Below are positions 14,682 through 22,900 of a stretch of DNA of 64,000 bases, piece by piece. The position numbers and the translations under genes are program-made. Position 1 is the first letter of the stretch; the number at the start of each line of letters is the position of its first letter. The notes under the pieces were generated by a model. That model was not told the origin of the DNA and did not search any database. It saw only the letters and a program-made list of their open reading frames with translations. The DNA comes from Phreatobacter sp. (GTDB lineage: Bacteria > Pseudomonadota > Alphaproteobacteria > Rhizobiales > Phreatobacteraceae). Location: the NCBI RefSeq assembly GCF_016793595.1, contig NZ_JAEULY010000009.1, forward strand, positions 310,001 to 374,000, written 5' to 3'.

Positions 14682-15446
14682 TCAATTCGTGGAATTACCG
14701 GAATCGCGAAATGCAGCCGTCAACGCCTTGCGAATTTGCTTGGCCCGGGTGTGCAACAACTCCTCCGTGTAGAGCAGATTGCCATCCTCATCCGTGCGTT
14801 TCCGGTCTTTGTCAGAAAGAGCCCCGTCCATGGTTTCGTATATTTCGTCGATTGTGGGCGATTTGTCTTTCCTTGAGACCACCAAAACCAAGACGGCTTC
14901 CCACATCGCATCCGGGCCAGGGACAGCAAATCGACCAGCATTTGATTTTGGTTTTTGCTCACGTTCATAAGCTTTCAGCGAGCTTTGCGAAACTAGCGCA
15001 TCGCAGAGATCGTTGCCACGACGAAAATACTCCGATAACAGAAGACTATAAACGAAAGACAAATCTTTAATTTGCTCGGAATGACGCCAATCTTCGATCA
15101 ATGCGGCAAACCAACTACCCAAAAATGGAAGATCTTGAGGGGGCACCTGGGTCTTCTGCTCCACAGCAGCGCGTAACCTTTCTATGTCATGTATGGCAGC
15201 GTCTCTAAGGTCAAAAAGAGAAAGGTGAAAATCAGGCGCGTCAGGTGAGAAACTAAAATGAGCGGTATCGTACTTCTCCCAGAATAGAGCTGGAATATCG
15301 AAACGGTGGCGCGCGTCCAATCTGATAAATGCATTTAGCACCCCCGATTGGAGGGCGGTTAAGAAATCAAGCTTTTTAAGCTTGAGGCGTTTAATTCGAT
15401 GTATCGCATTGCGGAACGAGAGGCCTACATCACACTCACTGGCCAC
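14682..15446 (-). CDS. hypothetical island protein (AT-richer than neighbours)
   Basis: A 254-residue soluble, mostly helical protein of no recognised family. The GTG at 15446 follows GGGGAG and overlaps the last codons of the integrase frame by 11 bases; an in-frame TTG at 15452 is the alternative. Codon use is less GC-biased than in surrounding genes (many AAA, TTT, ATT codons), which points to separate acquisition. It lies between the integrase remnant and alpA, the place where satellite elements often carry accessory cargo such as anti-phage genes. That role is speculation. Confidence 0.55.
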   Translation of the reverse strand: MASECDVGLSFRNAIHRIKRLKLKKLDFLTALQSGVLNAFIRLDARHRFDIPALFWEKYDTAHFSFSPDAPDFHLSLFDLRDAAIHDIERLRAAVEQKTQVPPQDLPFLGSWFAALIEDWRHSEQIKDLSFVYSLLLSEYFRRGNDLCDALVSQSSLKAYEREQKPKSNAGRFAVPGPDAMWEAVLVLVVSRKDKSPTIDEIYETMDGALSDKDRKRTDEDGNLLYTEELLHTRAKQIRKALTAAFRDSGNSTN

Positions 15447-16340
15447 GGGCAAAGTCTCCCCACGATCTCATTAGTTCCCGCCGACGCTCGAACATGTCGC
15501 CACGCCGGTACGCTGCTTCGACCTTGTTGCTGACGGTATGCGCCAGCGCCATTTCTGCAAGCTCGTTCGGGAATTCGGTCTTCTCGGCAACCCAATCTCT
15601 AAAGGTCGAGCGGAATCCATGGCCGGTCAGGCCGGTGCGCCCCATTCGCTTTAGCAGCGCGAGAAACGCCATATTGGAAAGGGGAGCGTCGCCACGTCCT
15701 GTTTTGAAAATCGGACCCATGCGGGACGCGGGAGGCATCCCCAATAGCTCGACTGCGCGATCTGTCAGCGGCACACGATGTTCTCGGCCGGCTTTCATGC
15801 GGTCGGCAAGTGTCGTCCAGATGCGCCGCTCCGGATCGATCTCCGACCAGTCGGCACCAATGACCTCACCGGTCCGCGCAGCGGTCAGAATGAGAAATTC
15901 CAAGGCACGAGGAGCAGTGCCGTCGCACTCGCGGAGAGACTTAATGAAGGCCGGCAGTTCCTCATAGGGCAGTGCCGGATGATGCTTGACCTTCCGCACA
16001 CGGGAGCGGGCCGGCAGCAGCGCGTCGAGATGGCCACGCCAGCGAGCCGGATTTTCGCCCCAACGATGACCGCGGACGGTGGCCCAATCGAGCACCGCTT
16101 CGATCCGCCCGCGAACACGACTGGCTGTCTCGGTCTTCTCTGCCCAAATCGGCTGTAAGGCCTGCATAACCAAGCCGAGATCGACCGTGTCGATTGGCTT
16201 CTCGCCGAACACCGGGCCGGCGTGAGTCTCTAGAGTGCTGCGCTACTGCGAGGCGTGCTTGTCGTTCCGCCAGTCGGCCCCACGGTTCATCCGTTCGATG
16301 GAAAAAGAAGCGGGCGGAAGCGATGCCGGCATATTTTCAG
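15436..16340 (-). pseudogene. P4-type tyrosine integrase, N-terminally truncated with an in-frame amber codon
   Basis: From the GTG at 16212 down to 15436 the frame encodes a complete catalytic domain of 258 residues: the Arg of TAARTGEVIG, HGFRSTFRDW (His-x-x-Arg), the second His in ALAHTVSNKV, and the Tyr nucleophile in EAAYRRGD. Upstream, the same frame still reads integrase-like sequence (core-binding part ...WRNDKHASQ, stop, RSTLETHAGPV), interrupted by a TAG at 16243-16245 where homologues have Trp. The N-terminal arm-binding domain (DUF4102 type, about 100 residues) is absent before the tRNA gene. The element is therefore probably immobile by its own integrase. The left limit near 16340 is approximate. 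Confidence 0.8.
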
Positions 16341-16370
16341 CTCCCAGGTGCCCTAGTAGGTGCCCCAGGG
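16338..16370. repeat. short direct repeats AGGTGCCC next to the tRNA
   Basis: The sequence contains AGGTGCCCTAGT immediately followed by AGGTGCCCCAGG, two tandem copies of AGGTGCCC at 12-bp spacing, between the integrase remnant and tRNA-Glu. Arm-type integrase sites often look like this. No second copy of the tRNA 3' end was found within 1-16399, so the other attachment site lies outside the window or is lost. Confidence 0.35.
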
Positions 16371-16399
16371 CTTAAAATAGCAGTGATTTCAATGATGAA

Positions 16400-16475
16400 T
16401 GGCGCTCCCTACGGGATTCGAACCCGTGTACCCAACGTGAAAGGCTGGTGTCCTAGGCCTCTAGACGAAGGGAGC
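16400..16475 (-). tRNA. tRNA-Glu (anticodon UUC), island attachment site
   Basis: Reading the minus strand, GCTCCCT at the 5' end pairs with AGGGAGC before the discriminator G and an encoded CCA (16400-16402). The T arm has GGTTCGAATCC, and the anticodon loop reads CTTTCAC, giving anticodon TTC for glutamate. The total of 76 bases and the sequence TCGTCTAGAGGCCTAGGACACC match bacterial tRNA-Glu. The integrase remnant lies directly 3' of the tRNA, as expected for a P4-type island inserted into the 3' end of this gene. Confidence 0.95.
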
Positions 16476-16779
16476 GAACCGCTTGGCGGCGGCGGGCGTT
16501 ATAGGGGTGTTCGCCGCCACCATCAAGCTCTGTCGGGCAGATCATTTCGTCGCGGCGGAATAATCGCAAAAAACCTTGATGGCCATGCGCTTGCAGCCGG
16601 GGCGGGCAGGCCGGAACGGCGCGGAAAGCAGCAGAGACCATGCCCGCCCCACGCCATTCCGCGACAGGCAAGACACCAGCCGGGGAATCATCGACCCAGC
16701 CGCACCTCGCGCGGCATTCGTCCGCCGGCAATCCGGTGGCACAGGCGCGCGGCGCCCGCCACCGGACGGCCGGACAGCA
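16476..16779 (-). promoter_or_regulatory. tRNA-Glu promoter in gene-free stretch
   Basis: On the minus strand, TTGATG (16521-16526) and TATAAC (16498-16503) are exactly 17 bp apart and place transcription start about 15 bases before the tRNA 5' end. It is a good sigma-70-type promoter. The rest of the stretch up to the kbp stop shows nothing else recognisable. Confidence 0.7.
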
Positions 16780-17214
16780 TCAGGGGATGCGCAGCACCCA
16801 GCCCGGCTGGATCAGGTCGGGATTGACGATGGGCGGATTGTTGGCGGCGACGATCTTCGGGTACTCCGCACCTTTGCCGTAATGCGCCTCGGCGATCTTC
16901 CAGAGCGTGTCGCCCTTCTTCACCGTGTACATCTTGGCGGCCGCTGCCTCGTTGCTGACGATCAGCTGGCTGGTATCGACCTGCGACACGCCGACCGTGT
17001 TGCCCAGCGCGAGGATGATCCGCTCGGCCTCTTCCTGCGACTTCACCTGGCCGGAGACCTGGACATTGTTGCCGCTCGACTGGATCTGCAGGCTGCCGGC
17101 GTCGAAGCCATGGCTCGCGACCTCCTTGGCGAGTTCCGGCGCGGGCGCTGCCTGCGCCTCGCTGGCTCCGACCAGCTTCTTGCCGACATTCTTGACGAAA
17201 TCGAAGAAACCCAT
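16780..17214 (-). CDS. kbp: BON-LysM protein, potassium-binding protein Kbp/YgaU
   Basis: A 144-residue protein starting MGFFDFVKNVGKKL, like the MGLFNFVKDAGEKL start of E. coli Kbp. The N-terminal half is a BON domain (residues about 30-90, VQVSGQVKSQEEAERIILALGN). The C-terminal half is a LysM domain (YTVKKGDTLWKIAEAHYGK, ending PGWVLRIP). The length matches Kbp (149 residues). There is no signal peptide, so it is expected in the cytoplasm, where Kbp senses K+. The ATG at 17214 follows GGAGGA. A longer frame to 17505 is unsupported. Confidence 0.9.
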   Translation of the reverse strand: MGFFDFVKNVGKKLVGASEAQAAPAPELAKEVASHGFDAGSLQIQSSGNNVQVSGQVKSQEEAERIILALGNTVGVSQVDTSQLIVSNEAAAAKMYTVKKGDTLWKIAEAHYGKGAEYPKIVAANNPPIVNPDLIQPGWVLRIP

Positions 17215-17451
17215 GCTGTCCTCCTGACCGCGGCCCGGGCATTCAACCCAGACGGGCAGTGAGACTAGCCAGCGGACAGGCGTCTGACCAGTCGCCCCGC
17301 ACGCCAGCCTACATCGCCCGCTGGCGCACCGGCTGTGGATAAGCTCCGCAACGTCATATTGCCGCCTTGCGACACAGGGCCGGCCGGCGTGGACTTGGTT
17401 TCCGTCGGTGCGTGCCGACTCATTTCGTGACAGTTGCGTCTCGGGTTCGCC

Positions 17452-17850
17452 ATGAAGGGTTCGGCGTTTGCGGATTTTTCCGCCACGGCGGTAGCGTCTC
17501 AGCATGAGGGCGTCGCGGCACTGGTGCGCTGGCGGCTCGGCGATCCCCTGTGGAAGCCGTCCTTCGCCGCGCTTCTCGATGATGCCCGCACCTGCATTGA
17601 TCCCCAGATCGAAGCGGCCGCCCTGCTCGGCGCGCTCAGGGAGGCGGTGATGACCGATACATCGCTTGCCGTGGTCGCCCGCCGCGTCGCCGTCGAGGCC
17701 GGGCGCTCCATGGCGGGTCCCACGAGCCCCACGGGCAAGCGTCAGGGCGCGATCGCGGGGCTGTTCGCCCGCTGGCGGCGCGGCAGGGAGAAGGCCGAGC
17801 CGGCCCGTCAGGATCGCTGGGGCACGGCCGCATCGAGAATGCGGAACTGA
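17452..17850 (+). CDS. hypothetical protein
   Basis: A 132-residue protein of no recognised family, rich in Ala and Arg, with one central helical region (RTCIDPQIEAAALLGALREAV) and a basic C-terminus. It is convergent with recJ and overlaps its 3' end by about 43 bases. The ATG at 17452 is the likely start. Coding status rests on frame length and GC3 pattern in a region with no competing gene over most of its length. Confidence 0.5.
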   Translation: MKGSAFADFSATAVASQHEGVAALVRWRLGDPLWKPSFAALLDDARTCIDPQIEAAALLGALREAVMTDTSLAVVARRVAVEAGRSMAGPTSPTGKRQGAIAGLFARWRRGREKAEPARQDRWGTAASRMRN

Positions 17851-19607
17851 ACCCTGTCCTGCCCCTGCCAGCGATCGAGGGATACCGCTCCGGCGAGGTG
17901 TAGCGCCCTGCCCCGGTGATCGGCGAGCGCCTTGCCGACGGGCTGCCCCGCCGCCCGGAAGGCGATGGCATCCACCGTCTGACCGTCACCCGCTTTCAGG
18001 CGCGCGCGGACGTGCGTCCCACCGACCTCCTCTGCATAGACGACCGTGTGCGACGGCAGCACCAGAACCGGCTCGGGATTGCCGCTGCCGAAGGGCCCTG
18101 CCCGCTCCAGCATGGCGACCAGTTCCGGACGAATGCCGGCCGCCGTCGTTGCGGCATCGATGAACAGGGCCTCCTCGCGGCGGGCGGCTTCGACCGCCGT
18201 GGCGAGCCGTTCCTCCAGGAAGGCACGGAAATCCGCCAGCCGTCCCCGCGATACGGTGATGCCAGCCGCCATGGTGTGGCCGCCACCCTTGGCGAGGATG
18301 CCGGCGGCAACCGCCCGGCGTACGGCGGCGCCGAGATCGACGCCCGCGATCGAGCGCCCGGAGCCTGTTCCCGTGTCGCCGGTGAAGGAGACGGCGAAGG
18401 CTGGCCGCTTGAACCGTTCCTTCAGGCGCGCGGCGACGAGCCCCACGACGCCCGGATGCCAGCCGTCGCGTGCCGTGACGACCACCGAGGCGCCTTCCTC
18501 CAGCGGTCCGAGCGCGGCCAGCGCCTCGGCCTCGGCCTCGGCGACGGTTCCCTGCTCCACCACCTGCCGCTCACGGTTGAGCCGGTCGAGTTCGCCCGCG
18601 ATCCGGATGGCCTCGCCGGTGTCCTCCGTGACAAGCAGGCGCGCGCCGAGGCCGGCATCGCCGATCCGCCCGCCGGCATTGATCCTGGGACCCAGCAGGT
18701 AGCCGAGATGATAGGGCGACGGCGGGCCGTCGAGCCGCGCCGCGTCCATCAGCGCACGCAGACCGACATTGTCGCGCCGGCGCATGACGCCGAGGCCCCG
18801 CGCGACGAAGGTGCGGTTCAGCCCCTTCAGCGGCACGACATCGGCGACGGTGCCAAGCGCGACCAGGTCAAGCAGGCGCATCAGGTCGGGTTCGGGCCGC
18901 ACGGTGGTCCAGAAGCCTCGCGCACGCAGCCGGCGGTTGAGGGCGACGACCAGCATGAAGGCGACGCCGGCGGCGCAGAGATGACCAAGGCCGGAAAGGT
19001 CGTCCTGCCGGTTCGGGTTCACCACCGCCTCGACCGCCGGCAGCGTCTCGTCGGCCTGATGATGGTCGCAGACGATGACGTCGAGGCCGAGGGCGGCCGC
19101 TCCGCCCAGCACCTCGTGGCTGGTCGTGCCGCAATCGACGGTGATCAGCAGCGTCGCGCCGCCGGCCGCCAATTCGCGGAGCGCGTCGATGTTCGGCCCG
19201 TAGCCTTCGTAGACCCGGTCGGGGATGCGGACCGCGGGATCGAGCCCGGCCTGCCTCAGGAACAGGGTCAGCAGTGCCGAGGAGGTCGCGCCATCAACGT
19301 CGTAGTCGCCGAAAATGGCGACACCCTCGCCGTCCAGAACGGCCTTTGCCAGCCGCTCGACTGCCCGGTCCATGTCCGCCAGCATCGAGGGATCGGGCAT
19401 CGAATCCCGGATGGTCGGCTCGAGAAAGGCTTCCGTCGCCTCCGCCGTCACGCCGCGACCAGCGAGCACGCGCGCGAGAATGTCGGGCAGATCGTGCGCC
19501 TGCGTGATGGCCAGCGACTGCGCCCGTTCGGGATCGGTCATCCGGTCGCGCCAGGCGCGTCCGAGGACCGATTGCCCGACGCCGAGGAACAGCCGGCGCT
19601 CGCTCAT
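17808..19607 (-). CDS. recJ: single-stranded-DNA-specific 5'-3' exonuclease RecJ
   Basis: A 599-residue DHH-family nuclease acting in recombination and mismatch repair. The catalytic motifs are present in order: IFGDYDVDGATSSALL (motif I, near residue 100), VDCGTTSHE, VCDHHQADETLP (DHH motif), and the DHHA1-domain motif GGGHTMAAG near residue 445. A C-terminal OB-fold follows. The length fits bacterial RecJ. It is the last gene of the run aminotransferase-dapB-like-hom-glpX-recJ and begins only four bases after glpX ends, so it is probably co-transcribed. Confidence 0.95.
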   Translation of the reverse strand: MSERRLFLGVGQSVLGRAWRDRMTDPERAQSLAITQAHDLPDILARVLAGRGVTAEATEAFLEPTIRDSMPDPSMLADMDRAVERLAKAVLDGEGVAIFGDYDVDGATSSALLTLFLRQAGLDPAVRIPDRVYEGYGPNIDALRELAAGGATLLITVDCGTTSHEVLGGAAALGLDVIVCDHHQADETLPAVEAVVNPNRQDDLSGLGHLCAAGVAFMLVVALNRRLRARGFWTTVRPEPDLMRLLDLVALGTVADVVPLKGLNRTFVARGLGVMRRRDNVGLRALMDAARLDGPPSPYHLGYLLGPRINAGGRIGDAGLGARLLVTEDTGEAIRIAGELDRLNRERQVVEQGTVAEAEAEALAALGPLEEGASVVVTARDGWHPGVVGLVAARLKERFKRPAFAVSFTGDTGTGSGRSIAGVDLGAAVRRAVAAGILAKGGGHTMAAGITVSRGRLADFRAFLEERLATAVEAARREEALFIDAATTAAGIRPELVAMLERAGPFGSGNPEPVLVLPSHTVVYAEEVGGTHVRARLKAGDGQTVDAIAFRAAGQPVGKALADHRGRALHLAGAVSLDRWQGQDRVQFRILDAAVPQRS

Positions 19608-19611
19608 CGGC

Positions 19612-20613
19612 TCAGTCGAGGTGGAACTTCGACAGTTCGCGGTGCTCGCCGAAAATCCGCCGGACGGTGCCGGTGGTCGAGCGGTAGACGATGGTCTCGG
19701 TGGTGATGATCTCCTTGCCGAACACCACGCCCTTGAGGAGCGCGCCGTCGGTGACGCCGGTCGCCGAGACGATCACATCGCCGGAGGCCATTTCCTCCAT
19801 CGCGTATTTCTTCTTCGGGTCGGTCACGCCCATCTTGCGGGCGCGCTCGACCTTGGCCTCGGTGTCGAGGATCAGGCGGCCCTGCATCTGGCCGCCGACG
19901 CAGCGCAGCGCCGCCGCGGCCAGCACGCCCTCGGGCGCGCCGCCGATGCCGAGATAGATGTCGATGCCGGTCTCGGCAGCGCTCGCGGTGTGGATGACGC
20001 CCGCCACATCGCCATCGGTGATCAGGCGGATCGCCGCGCCGGTCCCGCGCACGGCCTCGATCAGCTTGGCATGGCGCGGCCGGTCCATGATCAGGGCCGT
20101 CACCTCGCTCGGCTTGACACCCTTGGCCTTGGCGACCGCGTGGATGTTGTCGACGGGCGAGGCATCGAGATCGACGATGCCCTTCGGGAAGCCCGGACCG
20201 ACGGCGATCTTGTCCATGTAGACGTCGGGCGCGTAGAGCAGCGAGCCGTGCTCGGCCATGGCGATCACAGCGATCGAGCCCGGCATGTCCTTGGCGCAGA
20301 GCGTCGTACCCTCCAGCGGGTCGAGCGCGATATCGACCTTCGGGCCGTGCTTGGTGCCAACCTCCTCGCCGATATAGAGCATCGGCGCCTCGTCGCGCTC
20401 ACCCTCGCCGATAACCACGCGGCCATCGATCGGCAGCTTGTTCAGCTCGCGGCGCATGGCGTCGACGGCGGCCTGGTCGGCGGCCTTCTCGTTGCCGCGC
20501 CCGCGCAAGCGCGCGGAGGCGACCGCGGCCCGCTCCGTTACCCGCACGAGCTCCATCGACAGGACGCGCTCGATCACGAGATTCTTCGGAATGGACAGCC
20601 CCTGCTCGGCCAT
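19612..20613 (-). CDS. glpX: class II fructose-1,6-bisphosphatase GlpX
   Basis: A 333-residue phosphatase that hydrolyses fructose-1,6-bisphosphate in gluconeogenesis. GlpX signatures are clear: VIGEGERDEAPMLYIGE (metal-binding Glu/Asp), DIALDPLEGTTLCAK (the DPLEGT metal motif near residue 100), and IGGAPEGVLAAAAL. The length fits. It lies between hom and recJ on the same strand, a conserved order in Hyphomicrobiales. Confidence 0.95.
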   Translation of the reverse strand: MAEQGLSIPKNLVIERVLSMELVRVTERAAVASARLRGRGNEKAADQAAVDAMRRELNKLPIDGRVVIGEGERDEAPMLYIGEEVGTKHGPKVDIALDPLEGTTLCAKDMPGSIAVIAMAEHGSLLYAPDVYMDKIAVGPGFPKGIVDLDASPVDNIHAVAKAKGVKPSEVTALIMDRPRHAKLIEAVRGTGAAIRLITDGDVAGVIHTASAAETGIDIYLGIGGAPEGVLAAAALRCVGGQMQGRLILDTEAKVERARKMGVTDPKKKYAMEEMASGDVIVSATGVTDGALLKGVVFGKEIITTETIVYRSTTGTVRRIFGEHRELSKFHLD

Positions 20614-20637
20614 GATGGTCCCCTTCGGTAGAGTTTC

Positions 20638-21957
20638 TTAGTTGCGCTCGATGCGGATGACCTGCGGGCCGCCGATCAGGATGCCGTCGGCCTCCATGGC
20701 CTTCAGCGCACGCCTGACAGCCGCTTCGGTCGTCGCATAGGTGATGAGGACGACCGGAGCCGGCGCCGCGGCCTGGCTCGGATCGGTGCCGCCGCGCACC
20801 GGGCCGGAGCGTCGCTGGACGATCGATTCCAGCGAGATGTTGTTCTGCGCCATGCGCGAGGCGATACGCGCCGCCGTGCCCGGCCTGTCCACCACTTCGA
20901 GGCGGATGTAGTAGCCGCCCTCGTGGCGGGTCATCGGCGCGCGCGTCGGCTTTTCGAGGCTCGCGACGGGCCGGATGAACGGCGCGGTGCGATGGCCGCG
21001 CGCAATATCGGCAATGTCGGCGATGACCGCCGAAGCGGTGGCGTCACCGCCGGCACCGGGACCGACGAGGGTCAGGTCCACCGCGTCCGCATCGATGGCG
21101 ACTGCGTTCAGGACGCCGTTCACCTGCGCGATGGCCTCGTCCTTCGGCACGAAGGTCGGGTGAACGCGCTGCTCGACGCCGTCATGGGTGCGCTGGGCCA
21201 CACCCAGAAGCTTCACCTTGTAGCCGAGTTCGTCGGCCATCTTCAGGTCCACCGGCTTGATCGACCGGATGCCCTCGATGGAAATACCCTTGGTATCGAC
21301 CAGCGTGCCGAAGGCAAGGCTCGTCAGCAGCGACAGCTTGTGCGCGGTGTCGAAACCGTCGACGTCAAAGGTCGGGTCGGCTTCCGCATAGCCGAGCCGC
21401 TGGGCGTCCTTCAGGCATTCCTCGAAGCTGATTCCCTCTTCCGCCATGCGGGTGAGGATGTAGTTGCAGGTGCCGTTGAGGATGCCGTAGACGCGCTCGA
21501 TCGTGTTGCCGAGCAGGCTCTCGCGCAAGGTCTTGATCACCGGGATGCCGCCGGCGACCGCCGCCTCGAAATTGAGCGCGACGCCCTTCGCCTCAGCGCG
21601 TTTCGCCAGTGCAGGCCCGTGCGCCGCCAGCAGCGCCTTGTTGGCCGTGACGACCGCTTTTCCGGCAGAAAGAGCCGCCTCGACGGCCGCCTTCGCCGGA
21701 TCCTCGGCACCGCCCATCAGCTCGACGAAAACATCGATCTCGGGATCGGTGGCGAGCTGGATCGGGTCACTTACCCAACGCGCGGCGCCAAGATCGATAC
21801 CGCGATCCTTTTTCTTCGAGCGCGCCGTGACGGCGGCGACCTTGATCGGCCGACCGGCCGCCTCGGTGAGGCGGTTGTCGCGCTTGGCGATGAGGCGCAC
21901 GACCGATGCACCGACGGTGCCGAGGCCGGCAATGCCGAGCTTCAAGACATCCTGCAT
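20638..21957 (-). CDS. hom: homoserine dehydrogenase
   Basis: A 439-residue enzyme reducing aspartate semialdehyde to homoserine for threonine and methionine synthesis. The N-terminal Rossmann motif is GIAGLGTVGASV. The catalytic region includes AAVAGGIPVIKTLRESL and GILNGTCNYILTRM. A C-terminal ACT domain (YYIRLEVVDRPGTAARIASRM, near residue 345) suggests allosteric control by threonine. It follows the dapB-like gene after 118 bp in which I see no promoter or leader peptide. Confidence 0.95.
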   Translation of the reverse strand: MQDVLKLGIAGLGTVGASVVRLIAKRDNRLTEAAGRPIKVAAVTARSKKKDRGIDLGAARWVSDPIQLATDPEIDVFVELMGGAEDPAKAAVEAALSAGKAVVTANKALLAAHGPALAKRAEAKGVALNFEAAVAGGIPVIKTLRESLLGNTIERVYGILNGTCNYILTRMAEEGISFEECLKDAQRLGYAEADPTFDVDGFDTAHKLSLLTSLAFGTLVDTKGISIEGIRSIKPVDLKMADELGYKVKLLGVAQRTHDGVEQRVHPTFVPKDEAIAQVNGVLNAVAIDADAVDLTLVGPGAGGDATASAVIADIADIARGHRTAPFIRPVASLEKPTRAPMTRHEGGYYIRLEVVDRPGTAARIASRMAQNNISLESIVQRRSGPVRGGTDPSQAAAPAPVVLITYATTEAAVRRALKAMEADGILIGGPQVIRIERN

Positions 21958-22075
21958 GAAAAGCCGATCCGCGCCCTGCTACGGCCAATGCGCCGCGCCG
22001 GGCTTGTGCCCGATTTGACCGGCCAGTGCAAGGAACCGACCGGCAGGCCGGCCATTGCGAGGCCGCCCATGCGGT

Positions 22076-22882
22076 TCAACCGATCAGGTGGTCGATGCCG
22101 CGCACCAGACCGGTGATCTCGCCAACCCGGCGGGCAGCGAGCAGCGTGCCTGCCACATAGGGCGCCGCCGATGATCCCGCATCGTGGCGGATCGTCAGCC
22201 GCTCGTCCGGCATGCCGAAGATCGCCTCGGCCGACAGCACGAAAGACGGCATGCGGACCGAGTGGACCTGCACCGCGATGCCACCGTCATTGACCGCTCC
22301 ACCGCGCGTCTCGCGGATGCCGCCGAGCTCGCCCACCGGCTTGGACGTCGGCTCCAGCCGCACCTTCGAGAGGATTTCGCCAAGCTCGCGCCCGGTTCCC
22401 GACGGCGTGTCCGGCTTCTTGGCCGAGGCATAGTCGATGATCTCGACATCCGGGATCAGCCGCGCGGCGATGGTCGCGAAACGCTTCAGCAGCGACGCCG
22501 TGATCGAGAAATTGCCGGCGGCGATGACGCCCCTGCCCGCAGCCTGCGCGGCCGCCTCGATCTCGGCATAGTCTTCGGCGGAAAGGCCCGACGTGCCGAC
22601 TACAACGTGGCGGCCGGCCTTGAGCGCCGTCAGCGCATGCCCCTTCACGACATGGGGCTTGGTGTAGTCGATGACCACGTCGCTCGGCACGGCCAGAGCC
22701 TCGTCGAGGCTCGCGGCAATCGTCACGCCGAGACGCGTGCCGCCGGCCGCCTCGCCGGCATCCTGCCCGGCCGCCGAGCGCGAAACCGCACCGGCGAGTT
22801 CGAGGTCGGGAGCGGCTGCCACCGCCTTGACGAGCTCGCGCCCCACCCAGCCGGACGCGCCGGCGACAACGATCCTGATCAT
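22076..22882 (-). CDS. DapB-family dihydrodipicolinate reductase-like protein, variant active site
   Basis: A 268-residue protein with the DapB fold: VAGASGWVGRELVKAV (NAD(P)-binding), DVVIDYTKP, VVVGTSGLSAEDYAEI, AGNFSITASLL, and PDTPSGTGRELGEI. The PSGT loop and its preceding Lys are kept, but the canonical His-His before it (EAHHRHK in E. coli DapB) is replaced by YASAKK, so the catalytic His is missing. Its place between a class I aminotransferase and hom suggests amino-acid metabolism. It may be a DapB paralogue acting on another substrate, or a DapB that uses different chemistry. It begins 18 bp after the aminotransferase gene. Confidence 0.75.
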   Translation of the reverse strand: MIRIVVAGASGWVGRELVKAVAAAPDLELAGAVSRSAAGQDAGEAAGGTRLGVTIAASLDEALAVPSDVVIDYTKPHVVKGHALTALKAGRHVVVGTSGLSAEDYAEIEAAAQAAGRGVIAAGNFSITASLLKRFATIAARLIPDVEIIDYASAKKPDTPSGTGRELGEILSKVRLEPTSKPVGELGGIRETRGGAVNDGGIAVQVHSVRMPSFVLSAEAIFGMPDERLTIRHDAGSSAAPYVAGTLLAARRVGEITGLVRGIDHLIG

Positions 22883-22900
22883 GCGAATGCCCTTGAAAGA

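Noticed and set aside
1..16399. Second copy of the tRNA-Glu 3' end as the distal attachment site
   Set aside because: No stretch matching the T arm and acceptor end was found; the other island boundary is presumably left of the window.
17916..19706. Open frame of about 596 codons antisense to recJ
   Set aside because: RecJ motifs are complete on the minus strand; antisense artefact of GC bias.
21958..22075. Possible threonine/methionine leader before hom
   Set aside because: Read on the minus strand; no Thr/Ile/Met-rich frame and no terminator hairpin with T tract were found.
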